64,000 nucleotides of DNA, taken from NCBI RefSeq assembly GCF_001578105.1, contig NZ_CP014275.1:2666001-2730000 (forward strand), given 5' to 3'. Made by a program: the position numbers and the translations under genes. The notes under the pieces were generated by a model, which was given only the letters and a program-made list of their open reading frames with translations, was not told the origin of the DNA and did no database searches. Origin of the DNA: Martelella sp. AD-3 (GTDB taxonomy: Bacteria; Pseudomonadota; Alphaproteobacteria; Rhizobiales; Rhizobiaceae). Shown one piece after another: positions 1-8,333 of this stretch (its first letter is position 1; every line of letters begins with the position of its first letter).

Positions 1-872
1 TTCAGCGCCGCCATCAGCCCTTTGGCGGCAAGCGACATCGGCACGCCCTCGGCCGACGCGATCCCGAAGCGCTGCGTCAGCTTCGGCTCGAAGACCCGCT
101 GCACCACGGGCAGGTGCCTGTAGAGATTGGCATAGAAACTGCTGGCAAGCGCGATCCCCAGCCCCTCGGCGGCATAGGCGCAGGCGGAGGAGTTGGAATG
201 GGTTTCGATGCGCACGTCTGGGCGGACGGCCTCGTTCTGCAACAGCCGGTCGAGCATCACCCGGTGGGCGCGCAGCCGGCCGAGCATGATCAGCGGCTCG
301 CCGCGCAGGTCCTCGGGCCGGATGACATCGCGCGCGGCCAGCCGGTGGTCGCGGTGCATGACGGCGACGCTGCGGCCCTCGGCGACGATCTCGAGGCGAA
401 TGCCCGGTCCGATTTCGCCCTCATGGCGCAGAAAGCCGAAATCGATCACCCGCTGGTCGATCATCCGCTGGATGGTCATGGTTGTCTCGAAGAAGGTCTC
501 GACCCTGACGCCGGGAAAGCCGTCCCGGTAGTCCTTCAGCATGGCGGGGGCGAAGTTCTCCCACATGCTGCTGGGCAGGCCGATGCGGACGACCTCCGTC
601 TCCGACGCGCCGGTGCGGATTTCATCGGCAATCTGGCTGAAACGGGCCAGGTTGAGAAGCACGGTCTTCGCCTCCTCTTCCAGCGTCCGCGCCTCGGGCG
701 TCGGCACCAGCCGCCCCTTGACGCGCTGAAACAGCGTCAGGTCGAGATCGGATTCGAGCTGCTGGATGAGACGGCTGACGCCCGACTGGCTGAGACCGGT
801 GCTCCTGGCCGCGCTCATCGTCGAACCGGTCGAGAGCACCGCACGGAAGACTTCGAGCTGCTTGATGTTCAT
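1..872 (-). CDS. LysR-family transcriptional regulator (C-terminus cut by window edge)
   Basis: About 290 residues are visible and the 3' end lies outside the window. The N-terminus begins MNIKQLEVFRAV and carries a LysR winged helix-turn-helix at about residues 18-37 (STMSAARSTGLSQSGVSRLI). An effector-binding domain of the periplasmic-binding-protein fold follows from about residue 90. The family normally has about 300 residues, so only a short tail is missing. The start at 872 is chosen because it aligns with the usual LysR N-terminus. LysR proteins typically regulate a divergent neighbour, but the gene upstream here is a tRNA pair on the same strand, so the target cannot be read from this side. 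Ligand unknown. Confidence 0.9.
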   Translation of the reverse strand, partial: MNIKQLEVFRAVLSTGSTMSAARSTGLSQSGVSRLIQQLESDLDLTLFQRVKGRLVPTPEARTLEEEAKTVLLNLARFSQIADEIRTGASETEVVRIGLPSSMWENFAPAMLKDYRDGFPGVRVETFFETTMTIQRMIDQRVIDFGFLRHEGEIGPGIRLEIVAEGRSVAVMHRDHRLAARDVIRPEDLRGEPLIMLGRLRAHRVMLDRLLQNEAVRPDVRIETHSNSSACAYAAEGLGIALASSFYANLYRHLPVVQRVFEPKLTQRFGIASAEGVPMSLAAKGLMAAL

Positions 873-1024
873 GCGATGTCGTCTCTCGGCGCGTTAATCT
901 GCCGTCGGAAGGTTAAGCCATCCGCGCCGCGCTGTCATGCGGCAGGCGGGACGATGACCCGAGGCCGAAATCGCGGTCCCTGCAGCCAGCGGCCGCGCGC
1001 CGAAACAAAAAGAAGGTGGGAACC

Positions 1025-1098
1025 TGGAGCGGGTAGCGGGAATCGAACCCGCATATTCAGCTTGGAAGGCTGCTGCTCTACCATTGAGCTATACCCGC
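1025..1098 (-). tRNA. tRNA-Gly (anticodon TCC)
   Basis: Read on the minus strand, 74 nt fold as a standard tRNA: acceptor GCGGGTA pairs with TACCCGC, the D-loop holds AATGGTAGA, the anticodon loop is CTTCCAA and the T-loop is GTTCGATTC. CCA is encoded in the DNA at 1025-1027. It lies 18 bp downstream of tRNA-Tyr on the same strand and is probably processed from the same transcript. Confidence 0.97.
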
Positions 1099-1116
1099 GC
1101 AAACGTCAGGCGCCGG

Positions 1117-1201
1117 TGGTGGAGGAGGTTGGATTCGAACCAACGTAGACTAAGTCAACGGATTTACAGTCCGTCCGTTTTAACCACTCACGCACTCCTC
1201 C
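1117..1201 (-). tRNA. tRNA-Tyr (anticodon GTA)
   Basis: An 85-nt class II tRNA on the minus strand with acceptor GGAGGAG/CTCCTCC, anticodon loop CTGTAAA, a long variable arm, T-loop GTTCGAATC and genomically encoded CCA at 1117-1119. Co-oriented with tRNA-Gly and preceded by a strong sigma-70-type promoter about 80 bp upstream. Confidence 0.97.
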
Positions 1202-1280
1202 AGTACCAGCCTGGACGGCAGTCATGCCTTGGATCGTTCGCCGCTGCCCGTTGGCTTTGGCGATGTCGATCTGCGCCGCG

Positions 1281-1309
1281 TATATGACCGGCCCGCCCCG
1301 CTCTGTCAA
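1281..1309 (-). promoter_or_regulatory. Sigma-70 promoter for the tRNA-Tyr/tRNA-Gly transcript
   Basis: On the minus strand a consensus -35 TTGACA (1304-1309) is followed, after exactly 17 bp, by -10 CATATA (1281-1286). The spacer is very GC-rich. The implied leader before tRNA-Tyr is about 75 nt. Placement between tRNA-Tyr and the divergent rlmB fits a tRNA promoter. Confidence 0.7.
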
Positions 1310-1428
1310 CACGGCGCGGCAGAAAAAAATGACAGAAAAATCACAGCCGCATGCCGGACCGCGCGCTTTCCCCGTTCTTGCGCCGGAATGGCCTAGCCTC
1401 CCGCCGCGGCGGGCCTTATAACGGGCGC

Positions 1429-2310
1429 ATGAGCAAAAAAGATGACCAGAACGGCTCCCCCAGGGACGCCCATTACGCCAAGCTCCGACGCGCCCACCGC
1501 GACAACAAGCGTGCGCGCGGCGATCTGCCCCCTGCCCCGGCCCGACAGGGCAAGCGCGGACCGGCCGACCCGCTGCCCGTCAGCGGCGACGAGGTGCTGC
1601 TTTACGGCCTGCACACCGTCCGCGCGGCGATCGAGAACCCCGAGCGCAAGCTGATCTCGCTGAAGGTGACGCAGAACGCCCTTGCCCGGCTGACCGACGG
1701 GCTGGCGCTGCCGGAGAGCCTCCCCGTCGAGATCGTGCGCCCGCGCGAGATCGACGATATTCTCGGCGAGGACGCCATCCATCAGGGGGTGATGCTGAAG
1801 ACGCTGGTGCTTCCCGTGCGCCGTCTCGATGCGCTGAATGACAGCCCGCTGCTGCTCGTGCTCGATCAGGTGACCGATCCGCACAATGTCGGCGCGATCC
1901 TGCGTTCGGCCGTCGCCTTTTCCGCCGGCGCGGTGATCACCACCATGCGCCATAGCCCGGCCGAATCGGGCGTGCTCGCCAAATCGGCCTCCGGCGCGCT
2001 GGAGCATATCCCCTATATCCAGATCACCAATCTCGCCAAGGCGCTCGATGAACTGCACGCCATGGGCTTTGCCTCGATCGGGCTTGATTCGGAGGGGCCC
2101 GCCCCGCTTGAGGAAACCTTTGCCGGCGGCAAGGTCGCGCTGGTGCTGGGCGCGGAAGGCAAGGGGCTTCGCCAGAAGACCCGGGAAACGGTGACGGCGC
2201 TCGCCCGCCTCGACATGCCGGGCGTCATCAAATCGCTCAACGTCTCCAACGCCTCGGCGATCGCGCTCTATGCCGCCCGCCAGCATCTGGGAAAGACGCC
2301 CAAAAGCTGA
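1429..2310 (+). CDS. rlmB: 23S rRNA (guanosine-2'-O)-methyltransferase RlmB (TrmH/SpoU family)
   Basis: 293 residues. A basic, disordered N-terminus (about 1-55) precedes a substrate-binding domain and a SPOUT catalytic domain. The three SpoU motifs are visible: DQVTDPHNVGAILRS (about 145-159), LGAEGKGLR (about 239-247) and LNVSNASAIALYAAR (about 271-285). The enzyme 2'-O-methylates a guanosine of the 23S rRNA peptidyl-transferase loop using SAM. Start 1429 is preferred over an in-frame ATG at 1351 because the extension has no family similarity and runs through intergenic sequence. It is divergent from the tRNA-Tyr/Gly pair. A second SpoU-type methyltransferase lies at 60934-61803 and belongs to a different subfamily. 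Confidence 0.93.
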   Translation: MSKKDDQNGSPRDAHYAKLRRAHRDNKRARGDLPPAPARQGKRGPADPLPVSGDEVLLYGLHTVRAAIENPERKLISLKVTQNALARLTDGLALPESLPVEIVRPREIDDILGEDAIHQGVMLKTLVLPVRRLDALNDSPLLLVLDQVTDPHNVGAILRSAVAFSAGAVITTMRHSPAESGVLAKSASGALEHIPYIQITNLAKALDELHAMGFASIGLDSEGPAPLEETFAGGKVALVLGAEGKGLRQKTRETVTALARLDMPGVIKSLNVSNASAIALYAARQHLGKTPKS

Positions 2311-2421
2311 AAAATGCGGCCCGAGCGGCAACAAACCGGCCGCGGCAAGCGTTAAGAGCGTCGGGCGGCGCATGCACGCCGGCCGGCAATCCGGAAGCAC
2401 GATGGCTTGAAAGGTCCGACC

Positions 2422-3201
2422 ATGAAAATCGTCTTTACCGATCTCGACGGCACGCTTCTCGACCACGAAACCTATTCGCTGGAGCCGGCGCGGCCCGCGC
2501 TCGACGCGCTGAAGGGCCGCGGCATCCCGATCATCCTCGCCAGCAGCAAGACGGAGGCGGAGATGCGGCCCATCGCCGCGGATATCGGCATCGAAGACCC
2601 GATGATCGTGGAAAATGGCGCGGGGATCGTCGGACTGCCGGATGCGAAGGGCGGCGAGGCTGAAGCCTATCGGCGGCTGCGCGCGGCGCTTGAAGCGATG
2701 CCGCCCGCGCTCAGGCAGAAATTCCGGGGTTTTGGAGACTGGAGCGATGAAGAGGTAGCGGAGAAAACCGGCATGCGGCTCGAGGCAGCCCGGCTCGCCC
2801 GAAAGCGTCAGTTCTCCGAACCGGGGCTCTGGTCCGGCAGCGAGGAGGAACGGGAGGAATTCCGGGCGCTCCTGGCAAAGAGCGGCTTTCGGGCCGTGCA
2901 GGGCGGCCGGTTCTTCACGCTGATGCCGGAGACATCCAAGGCCGATGCGATGCGCAAGGTCGCGGACTTCTACCGCAGCAAGACGGGGGAAGCGGTCTTC
3001 ACGATCGCGCTCGGCGATGCGCCGAATGATGCGGCAATGCTGGAAGCCGCGGACAAGGGCGTCATCATCGCCAACCCCGCCCATGCCCCGCTTGCCGAAA
3101 CGGCCCGCGAACGCGAGGGCCGCATCATCCGCTCGGACAAGGCCGGTCCTTCGGGCTGGAACGACATGATATTGCAATTATTGGCACAATATAGTTGGTA
3201 G
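2422..3201 (+). CDS. Mannosyl-/glucosyl-3-phosphoglycerate phosphatase (HAD superfamily, MPGP type)
   Basis: 259 residues with HAD motif I FTDLDGTLLD at 5-14 (nucleophile D7, acid D9), motif II in IILASSKTEAEM (about 41-52) and motif IV LGDAPNDAAMLEAAD near 197-211. The cap layout is that of the Cof/MPGP branch. It would remove the phosphate from a glycosyl-3-phosphoglycerate, the second step of mannosyl- or glucosylglycerate synthesis. The predicted synthase starts 69 bp downstream on the same strand, which supports the role. Start 2422 (MKIVFTD) is used rather than an ATG at 2407. The sugar (Glc or Man) cannot be told from the sequence. Confidence 0.82.
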   Translation: MKIVFTDLDGTLLDHETYSLEPARPALDALKGRGIPIILASSKTEAEMRPIAADIGIEDPMIVENGAGIVGLPDAKGGEAEAYRRLRAALEAMPPALRQKFRGFGDWSDEEVAEKTGMRLEAARLARKRQFSEPGLWSGSEEEREEFRALLAKSGFRAVQGGRFFTLMPETSKADAMRKVADFYRSKTGEAVFTIALGDAPNDAAMLEAADKGVIIANPAHAPLAETAREREGRIIRSDKAGPSGWNDMILQLLAQYSW

Positions 3202-3270
3202 GTAAGGCCCCTCCCCTTCGGCCGTCCGCTTCCGGAACCTGCCGCAACAAAAACATCAGGAGCGCCCGCA

Positions 3271-4491
3271 ATGGCTGATTTTCATCAAAATGGCGTTGTC
3301 GCAACGCTGCACAATCTGCGCGAGCGTTCGCTGCACCGGGTCGAGCGCGAACTGACCAGCTTCTCGGCAACCCGGCCGATCACCCTGATCCTGCCCTCGC
3401 TCTTCTCCGAGCTCGAGGCCGAGGCGCTGGACAACATCGTCAACCATCTGACGGAAGTGCCCTATATCTCCAACATCGTCATCGGCCTCGACCAGGCGGA
3501 CGAGGAGCAGTACCGCTACGCGCTGAAATATTTCAGCCGCCTGCCGCAGAACCACGCCGTGCTCTGGAATGACGGACCGCGGATGCAGGCCGTCCACAAC
3601 CGTCTCGGCGATGCGGCGCTTGCGCCGCAGGAGCCCGGCAAGGGCCGCAATGTCTGGTACTGTATCGGCTATGTGCTCGGCGCGCGCAATTCCTCCGTGG
3701 TGGCGCTGCATGACTGCGACATCGTCACCTATTCGCGCGAGATGCTGGCGCGCCTCGTCTATCCGGTCACCAATCCGGCCTTCCCGTACGTCTTCTCCAA
3801 GGGCTATTACCCGCGCATCGCCGACGGCTCGCTCAACGGCCGCGTCACCCGGCTTCTCGTCACGCCGCTTCTCCTGAGCCTCGAGAAGACCATCGGTCAC
3901 CAGCCCTATCTCGATTACCTGAAGGCGTTCCGCTATCCGCTCGCCGGCGAATTCGCCATGCGCACCCATATCCTGCCCGATATCCGCATTCCCTGGGACT
4001 GGGGGCTGGAAATCGGCGTTCTCTCGGAACTGTGGCGCAATTATTCCAACGCCGCGATCTGCCAGGTCGATATTGCCGACGCCTATGACCACAAGCATCA
4101 GCCGCTGTCGCCGGAAGATGCCAGGAAGGGCCTGTCGCGCATGTCCACGGATATCTGCAAGGCGGTTTTCCGCAAGCTGGCGACCGACGGCGTAACCTTC
4201 TCGCAGGAAACGCTCAGGACCGTGAAGGCCTCCTATTTCCGCACGGCGCTCGATCTGGTCGAGATCTATCACAATGACGCCCGCATGAACGGGCTTTCGA
4301 CGGATCGCCATAAGGAAGAGCAGGCCGTCGAACTCTTCGCCACCAATCTGATCGAGGCCGGCAATTCCTTCCTCGAGGAGCCCGACGCCACGCCGCTGAT
4401 GCCGCGCTGGAACCGCGTCCTGAGCGCCCTGCCCGACATTCTCGACGAAATGCAGGCCGCCGTCGCCGCCGATATGGCGGAATACGGCTAG
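3271..4491 (+). CDS. Glycosyltransferase, probable glucosyl-/mannosyl-3-phosphoglycerate synthase
   Basis: 406 residues with a GT-A fold profile. The beta-alpha-beta start is ITLILPSLFSELEAEALDNI, and a metal-binding DxD motif sits in HDCD at 147-150, followed by IVTYSREM. The likely reaction is transfer of a hexose from NDP-sugar to 3-phosphoglycerate, giving the substrate of the upstream phosphatase. The pair resembles glucosylglycerate/mannosylglycerate cassettes known for compatible-solute production under salt stress or nitrogen limitation. The assignment rests on that pairing and the DxD fold, not on substrate-specific residues. The TAG stop codon at 4489-4491 is formed by the first bases of an intergenic repeat. 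Confidence 0.7.
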   Translation: MADFHQNGVVATLHNLRERSLHRVERELTSFSATRPITLILPSLFSELEAEALDNIVNHLTEVPYISNIVIGLDQADEEQYRYALKYFSRLPQNHAVLWNDGPRMQAVHNRLGDAALAPQEPGKGRNVWYCIGYVLGARNSSVVALHDCDIVTYSREMLARLVYPVTNPAFPYVFSKGYYPRIADGSLNGRVTRLLVTPLLLSLEKTIGHQPYLDYLKAFRYPLAGEFAMRTHILPDIRIPWDWGLEIGVLSELWRNYSNAAICQVDIADAYDHKHQPLSPEDARKGLSRMSTDICKAVFRKLATDGVTFSQETLRTVKASYFRTALDLVEIYHNDARMNGLSTDRHKEEQAVELFATNLIEAGNSFLEEPDATPLMPRWNRVLSALPDILDEMQAAVAADMAEYG

Positions 4492-4590
4492 AGCGCCGTG
4501 CATCCATTCGGATGCACAAAGGACGCTCTAACCTATTGAATCTACGCATCGTGCTTTCCGAAAATCGATTCCGATTTTCGGGCCGATGCT
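4489..4590. repeat. Two-hairpin intergenic repeat, copy A
   Basis: The sequence starts TAGAGCGCC and ends GGGCCGATGCT. Hairpin 1 is GTGCATCC-ATTC-GGATGCAC (4498-4517), a perfect 8-bp stem, enclosed by AGAGCG/CGCTCT. Hairpin 2 is CGAAAATCG-ATTC-CGATTTTCG (4559-4580), a perfect 9-bp stem with the same ATTC loop, enclosed by GCATCG (4546-4551) and CGATGC (4584-4589). Related copies lie at 13951 and 42703. The first TAG is the stop codon of the glycosyltransferase. It may also act as a transcription terminator. Confidence 0.9.
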
Positions 4591-4759
4591 GTAAGCCGCC
4601 GAGACGCCGCCGGATGATGAACCGGCCGGCAGGCGCAGCGGCTGGCCCCGCAAATTCCTTCAGCTTCCCTGAAGGCCGCCGGACGCATGCGCGGATGACG
4701 CCCGGAAGCGAACCGCCATCCTCGCATGCGCCGGTCGGGCGCCCTTCGGCCCGCCGCGT

Positions 4760-5638
4760 TCAGCCGCCGAAGCGTGGTTCGGGCAGGCCCTTGACCCCGA
4801 GCCCCGTGATCGCGAACAGGCTCCCGCGCAGAACGCCGTCGCCTGGAAAGCGCGGCAGCGGCGGCTTGGCCATCGAGGTGACGTAAAGCACATCGAGGTT
4901 CGGCCCGCCGAACTGCACGCTGGTCACCTTCTTCACCGGCATCTCGATCTCGCGGTCGAGCGTGCCGTCGGGCGCATAACGGCAGATTCGGCCGTCATAG
5001 ACGAGCGCCAGCCAGTAATAGCCTTCGGCATCCACCGTCGCTCCGTCCGCAGCGCCGCCATTCGACGTATCAACCTTCGTGAAGGTCCGGCGGTTCGAAA
5101 CGGCGCCCGTCCCGATATCGTAGTCATAGGCCCAGACCTCGCCGGTCCAGGTGTCGGTGAAATAGAAGGTCCTGTCATCCGGCGCGAAACAGGGGCCGTT
5201 CGAGCAGATGATGCCGTCGTCGACCTTGGTGACGCTGAAGTCCGGATCGACCCGGTAGAGCGCGCCTTTCGGCCCCTCTTCCATCATGTCCATGGAGCCG
5301 GCGAAGAACCGCCCCCTGCGGTCACATTTGCCGTCATTGAGACGGGTGGTATCCATTCCCGGCTCGGGATCGTGCAGCAGCCGGCAGTCGCCGCTTTCGA
5401 AATCCAGCAGATGGAAGCCCTTGTCCAGCGACACGATGGCGCCGGAGCCGTCCTTGCGCAACGCCATGGATCCGATCTTGCCAGGCACGTCGAAGGCGCG
5501 CAGCTCGGTGCCTTCGGCGGTGCAACGGAATACCCGTCCGTCCATCGAATCGATGAAATAGAGCCGCTGGCTCTCCACATCCCAGACCGGGCCTTCGCCC
5601 AGCGTAGTCTTCACATCCAGCAGAATATCGATCTTCAT
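4760..5638 (-). CDS. SMP-30/gluconolactonase/LRE-family sugar lactonase
   Basis: 292 residues of six-bladed beta-propeller type. Metal-ligand motifs of the family are present: E15 in TTLGEGPVWD, the Asn in RLNDGKCDRRGRF near residue 100, and NGGAADGATVDAEGYYW near 193-209. Members hydrolyse aldono-lactones to aldonic acids. It is the last gene of the seven-gene minus-strand operon, 17 bp after the BKACE gene, so it probably opens the lactone made by the operon's dehydrogenase. The protein has no signal peptide and should be cytoplasmic. Substrate unknown. Confidence 0.87.
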   Translation of the reverse strand: MKIDILLDVKTTLGEGPVWDVESQRLYFIDSMDGRVFRCTAEGTELRAFDVPGKIGSMALRKDGSGAIVSLDKGFHLLDFESGDCRLLHDPEPGMDTTRLNDGKCDRRGRFFAGSMDMMEEGPKGALYRVDPDFSVTKVDDGIICSNGPCFAPDDRTFYFTDTWTGEVWAYDYDIGTGAVSNRRTFTKVDTSNGGAADGATVDAEGYYWLALVYDGRICRYAPDGTLDREIEMPVKKVTSVQFGGPNLDVLYVTSMAKPPLPRFPGDGVLRGSLFAITGLGVKGLPEPRFGG

Positions 5639-5655
5639 AACCGTCTTCCTCCCTG

Positions 5656-6582
5656 TCAGAAATTCACCGCGTCGCCGCCCTTGAGCGCGAGCATCGCCCG
5701 GGCCTCGTCGGGCGTGGCGATCTCGAGCCCCAGTCCCTCGACGAGGGCGCGCGCCTTGGCGACCTGCTGGGCGTTGCTCTCCGCCAGCCTGCCGCGGGCA
5801 ATCCAGATGCTGTCCTCGAGCCCGACGCGGATATTGCCGCCCATGCTGACCGCCTGCGCGGCGATGCGGAACTGGTCCTTGCCGGCGCCCAGCACCGACC
5901 AGCGGAAATCGCTGCCGAACAGCCGGTCGGCGGTCCGTTTCATGTGCATCACGTCCTCCGGGTGGGTGCCGATGCCGCCCAGAAGCCCGAACACCGACTG
6001 CACGAAGAATGGCGGCTTCACCAGCCCGCGATCGGCGAAATGGGCGAGGTTGTAGAGATGCGAGATATCATAGCATTCGAACTCGAACCGCGTGCCGTTG
6101 CCGTAACAGGTCTCCAGCACATATTCGATATCCTTGAACGAGTTGCGGAACACAAGGTCGCGCGAGCCTTCCAGGTGCTCGCGCTCCCATTCGTGCTTGA
6201 ACTCCTTGTATTTCGCCAACAGCGGAAAGAAGCCGAAATTCATCGACCCCATATTGAGCGAGGCGACCTCGGGCGACCACTTGGCCGCCGGTCTGGTGCG
6301 CTCGTCCACGGTCATGTAGGGCGAACCGCCGGTGGTGATGTTCACCACCGCGTTGGTCGACTGCTTGATGCGGCCGAGAAAGGGCGCGAAGGCTTCCGGC
6401 GACTGATCGGGCTTGCCGGTCTTCGGATCGCGCGCATGCAGGTGCAGGATCGCGGCCCCCGCCTCGGCGGCGCCGATGGCGGCCTCGGCGATCTCATCGG
6501 GGGTGATCGGCAGGTACTCCGACATGGTCGGGGTGTGGATGGCGCCGGTCACGGCGCAGGTGATGATCACTTTGTCGGGCAT
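5656..6582 (-). CDS. Beta-keto acid cleavage enzyme (BKACE, DUF849)
   Basis: 308 residues of TIM-barrel type. The N-terminus IITCAVTGAIHTPTMSEYLP and the zinc-binding HLHARDP (H47, H49), then NITTGGSPYMTVDERTRP and GGIGTHPEDVMHMKRTADR, are hallmarks of the family founded by 3-keto-5-aminohexanoate cleavage enzyme (Kce). Known members condense a beta-keto acid with acetyl-CoA to give acetoacetate and the CoA ester of the acid shortened by two carbons. Start 6582 (MPDKVII) is chosen by family alignment and lies 4 bp after the upstream dehydrogenase. Specificity-determining residues cannot be judged by eye. The context suggests a 3-keto sugar acid rather than a lysine or carnitine intermediate. 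Confidence 0.9.
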   Translation of the reverse strand: MPDKVIITCAVTGAIHTPTMSEYLPITPDEIAEAAIGAAEAGAAILHLHARDPKTGKPDQSPEAFAPFLGRIKQSTNAVVNITTGGSPYMTVDERTRPAAKWSPEVASLNMGSMNFGFFPLLAKYKEFKHEWEREHLEGSRDLVFRNSFKDIEYVLETCYGNGTRFEFECYDISHLYNLAHFADRGLVKPPFFVQSVFGLLGGIGTHPEDVMHMKRTADRLFGSDFRWSVLGAGKDQFRIAAQAVSMGGNIRVGLEDSIWIARGRLAESNAQQVAKARALVEGLGLEIATPDEARAMLALKGGDAVNF

Positions 6583-6586
6583 GGTC

Positions 6587-7528
6587 TCAGTCTCCGAGTT
6601 CGTCTGCGGCGCGCCGTTTGTGGGCGGCGAGCGCCATGAGCCGCCGGTCGCGCCAGGCTTGCCGGTCGGCGATGTTTTCTGCGGGAAGCGTTGCGCGGCG
6701 CTCCGCCTCGATGCGGTCCAGCACGGCGCCGCGCCAGTCGGCGGGGGGCTGTCCGGAGAGGCCGTCATAAATGCCGGCATAGCGTTCGACATATTGCCGC
6801 ACGCCCTTAGGGGCGTTGAGGTCGATCGTCTCGAACGGGCCGATGAACGACCAGCGCAGGGCGAGGCCCTCGCTGAGGCCGATGTCGATGTCCTCGGCGC
6901 TGGCATAGCCGTCGGCAACCAGCCGGAAAGCCTCATGCAACAAGGCCCCCTGCATCCGGTTCATGACGAAGCCATCGATCTCCTTTTGCATGACGATGGG
7001 GCGCATTCCGGCCGCGCGCAGCATGGTCGCCGTGCGTTCGACCAGCGCCGGATCGGTCCATGGCGCGGGCACCAGCTCCGCCGCCGGGACAAGATAGGCG
7101 GGATTGATCGGATGGTTGACCATGACCCGGTGACGCCCCGCAAGCCCCTCGGAGATCGCCGAGGGCAGCAGGGCGGAAGACGACGAGGCCAGCACGGTTT
7201 CGGGTCCCGCGATCGCATCGAGCCGCGCGAAGATGGCGCGCTTCACGCCGATCTCCTCGAATGTGCTTTCCTGCACGTGTTCCGCCCCGTCCAGCGCCTC
7301 TTCGAGCGTGGCAACCGGGCGGATGCGCGAAAGCGCCTCCTCGGGGTCGCAATCGATGAGGCCGAGCCGCCCCAGCTCAGGCAGCATCTCTGCGGCAAAG
7401 GCGCGGGCGGCATGGGGCGCTTCGGCGTTCTCGTCCCAGAGCCGCACCGCGTGGCCGGCGCGGGCGAAGACAATGGACCAGGCGCGGCCGATCAGGCCGG
7501 CGCCGACGCAGGCGACGGGGGCGGTCAT
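6587..7528 (-). CDS. 3-hydroxyacyl-CoA dehydrogenase-family 3-hydroxy acid dehydrogenase (lambda-crystallin / L-gulonate 3-DH / carnitine DH-like)
   Basis: 313 residues. An N-terminal Rossmann domain has GAGLIG (G9-x-G11-x-x-G14) and an acidic residue after strand 2 (WDEN, 31-34), which favours NAD. Further motifs are ASSSSALLPS (115-124) and catalytic-type HPINPAYLVPAAELVPAPWT beginning at H140. The HPxNP-PxxELVP block is typical of L-gulonate 3-dehydrogenase and L-carnitine dehydrogenase. It would oxidise the C3 hydroxyl of an acid to the beta-keto acid needed by the BKACE enzyme encoded 4 bp downstream. There is no fused thioesterase domain, unlike many rhizobial carnitine dehydrogenases. 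Start and upstream stop overlap as TGATG. Confidence 0.87.
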   Translation of the reverse strand: MTAPVACVGAGLIGRAWSIVFARAGHAVRLWDENAEAPHAARAFAAEMLPELGRLGLIDCDPEEALSRIRPVATLEEALDGAEHVQESTFEEIGVKRAIFARLDAIAGPETVLASSSSALLPSAISEGLAGRHRVMVNHPINPAYLVPAAELVPAPWTDPALVERTATMLRAAGMRPIVMQKEIDGFVMNRMQGALLHEAFRLVADGYASAEDIDIGLSEGLALRWSFIGPFETIDLNAPKGVRQYVERYAGIYDGLSGQPPADWRGAVLDRIEAERRATLPAENIADRQAWRDRRLMALAAHKRRAADELGD

Positions 7529-8322
7529 CACAGCGTCTCCACATTGCCGTCGACGGGGAAGCTCTGCCCCGACAGGTTGCGTCCGGTATCGGCGATCAGG
7601 AAGGCGGCCATATCGGCAACATCCTCCGGCGGGGTCATGCGCCGCAGCGAGACGTTGGACAGGTAGCGCTCGGTCATCGCCTCGTGGCTGAGGCCGGTCT
7701 GCTCGGCGCGGGCGGCGATCACCTTTTCGATGCGCGGTCCGGCGATGATGCCGGGCAGGATGGCATTGGCGCGGATATTGTCCGGACCCAGCTCCTTGGC
7801 AAGGCTCTGGGTGAAACCCACGACGCCCCACTTGGCAGAGGCGTAGGGCGTGCGGAAGGCATAGCCGAACTTGCCCGCAGAAGACGAGATATTGACGATG
7901 GCGCCGCCGCCCGCCGCGCGCAGCATCGGCACCGCATAATGGGTGCAGAGGAACTGCCCGGTGAGGCAGATATCGATGCAGCGTCGCCAGTCGGCGGTCG
8001 ATATCGTATCGACGCCGCCGGTCGGGCCGGCGATCCCGGCATTGTTGACCAGCGCATCGAGCCCGCCCATGCGGGTTTCGATGGCCTTGAAGAATGCCGC
8101 GACCTCGGCCTCGGCCGAGACGTCGGCCAGCATCGCGACCTCGGCGCCAAGCGCGGCGGTGGCAGCCTCCAGCGCGGCGGGGTCCACGTCGCAGATCGCA
8201 AGGCGGGCGCCCTGGCGGGCAAGCTCGCGCGCGATGCAAAGCCCGATGCCGCCCGCGCCGGCGCTGATCGCGATGCGTTTTCCGGCAAGGCCGGGCAAAA
8301 TCATGCGAGGGGTGTCGTTCAT
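7528..8322 (-). CDS. Short-chain dehydrogenase/reductase (SDR), probable sugar dehydrogenase
   Basis: 264 residues of a classical SDR: glycine-rich SAGAGGIG (20-27), acidic D45 in ICDVD (NAD preference), NNAG (93-96), catalytic serines near 146-148 and Y160-x-x-x-K164 in YASAKWG. The C-terminus NLSGQSFPVDGNVETL is typical. Start 8322 has an AAGGAG ribosome site 6 bp upstream. Position between the sugar transporter and the 3-hydroxy acid dehydrogenase suggests it oxidises the imported sugar at C1 to a lactone, the substrate of the SMP-30 protein. This is inference, and a role on another hydroxyl is possible. Confidence 0.88.
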   Translation of the reverse strand: MNDTPRMILPGLAGKRIAISAGAGGIGLCIARELARQGARLAICDVDPAALEAATAALGAEVAMLADVSAEAEVAAFFKAIETRMGGLDALVNNAGIAGPTGGVDTISTADWRRCIDICLTGQFLCTHYAVPMLRAAGGGAIVNISSSAGKFGYAFRTPYASAKWGVVGFTQSLAKELGPDNIRANAILPGIIAGPRIEKVIAARAEQTGLSHEAMTERYLSNVSLRRMTPPEDVADMAAFLIADTGRNLSGQSFPVDGNVETL

Positions 8323-8333
8323 GGCAATCTCCT

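Noticed and set aside
114..1148. Plus-strand open frame overlapping LysR and a tRNA
   Set aside because: It runs through tRNA-Gly and is antisense to a clear LysR helix-turn-helix.
1393..3177. 594-codon minus-strand frame across rlmB and the phosphatase
   Set aside because: Both plus-strand genes carry full family motifs; the antisense product has none and would span an intergenic gap.
4512..4886. Short plus-strand open frame beginning MHKGRSNLLN
   Set aside because: The peptide is the translation of the two-hairpin repeat; similar peptides arise at every copy and are not genes.
6587..7528. Assignment of the dehydrogenase plus BKACE as the carnitine degradation pathway
   Set aside because: No fused or separate betainyl-CoA thioesterase, no betaine/carnitine-type transporter, and a sugar-type ABC system plus SMP-30 lactonase in the same operon. 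It remains possible but is less consistent.
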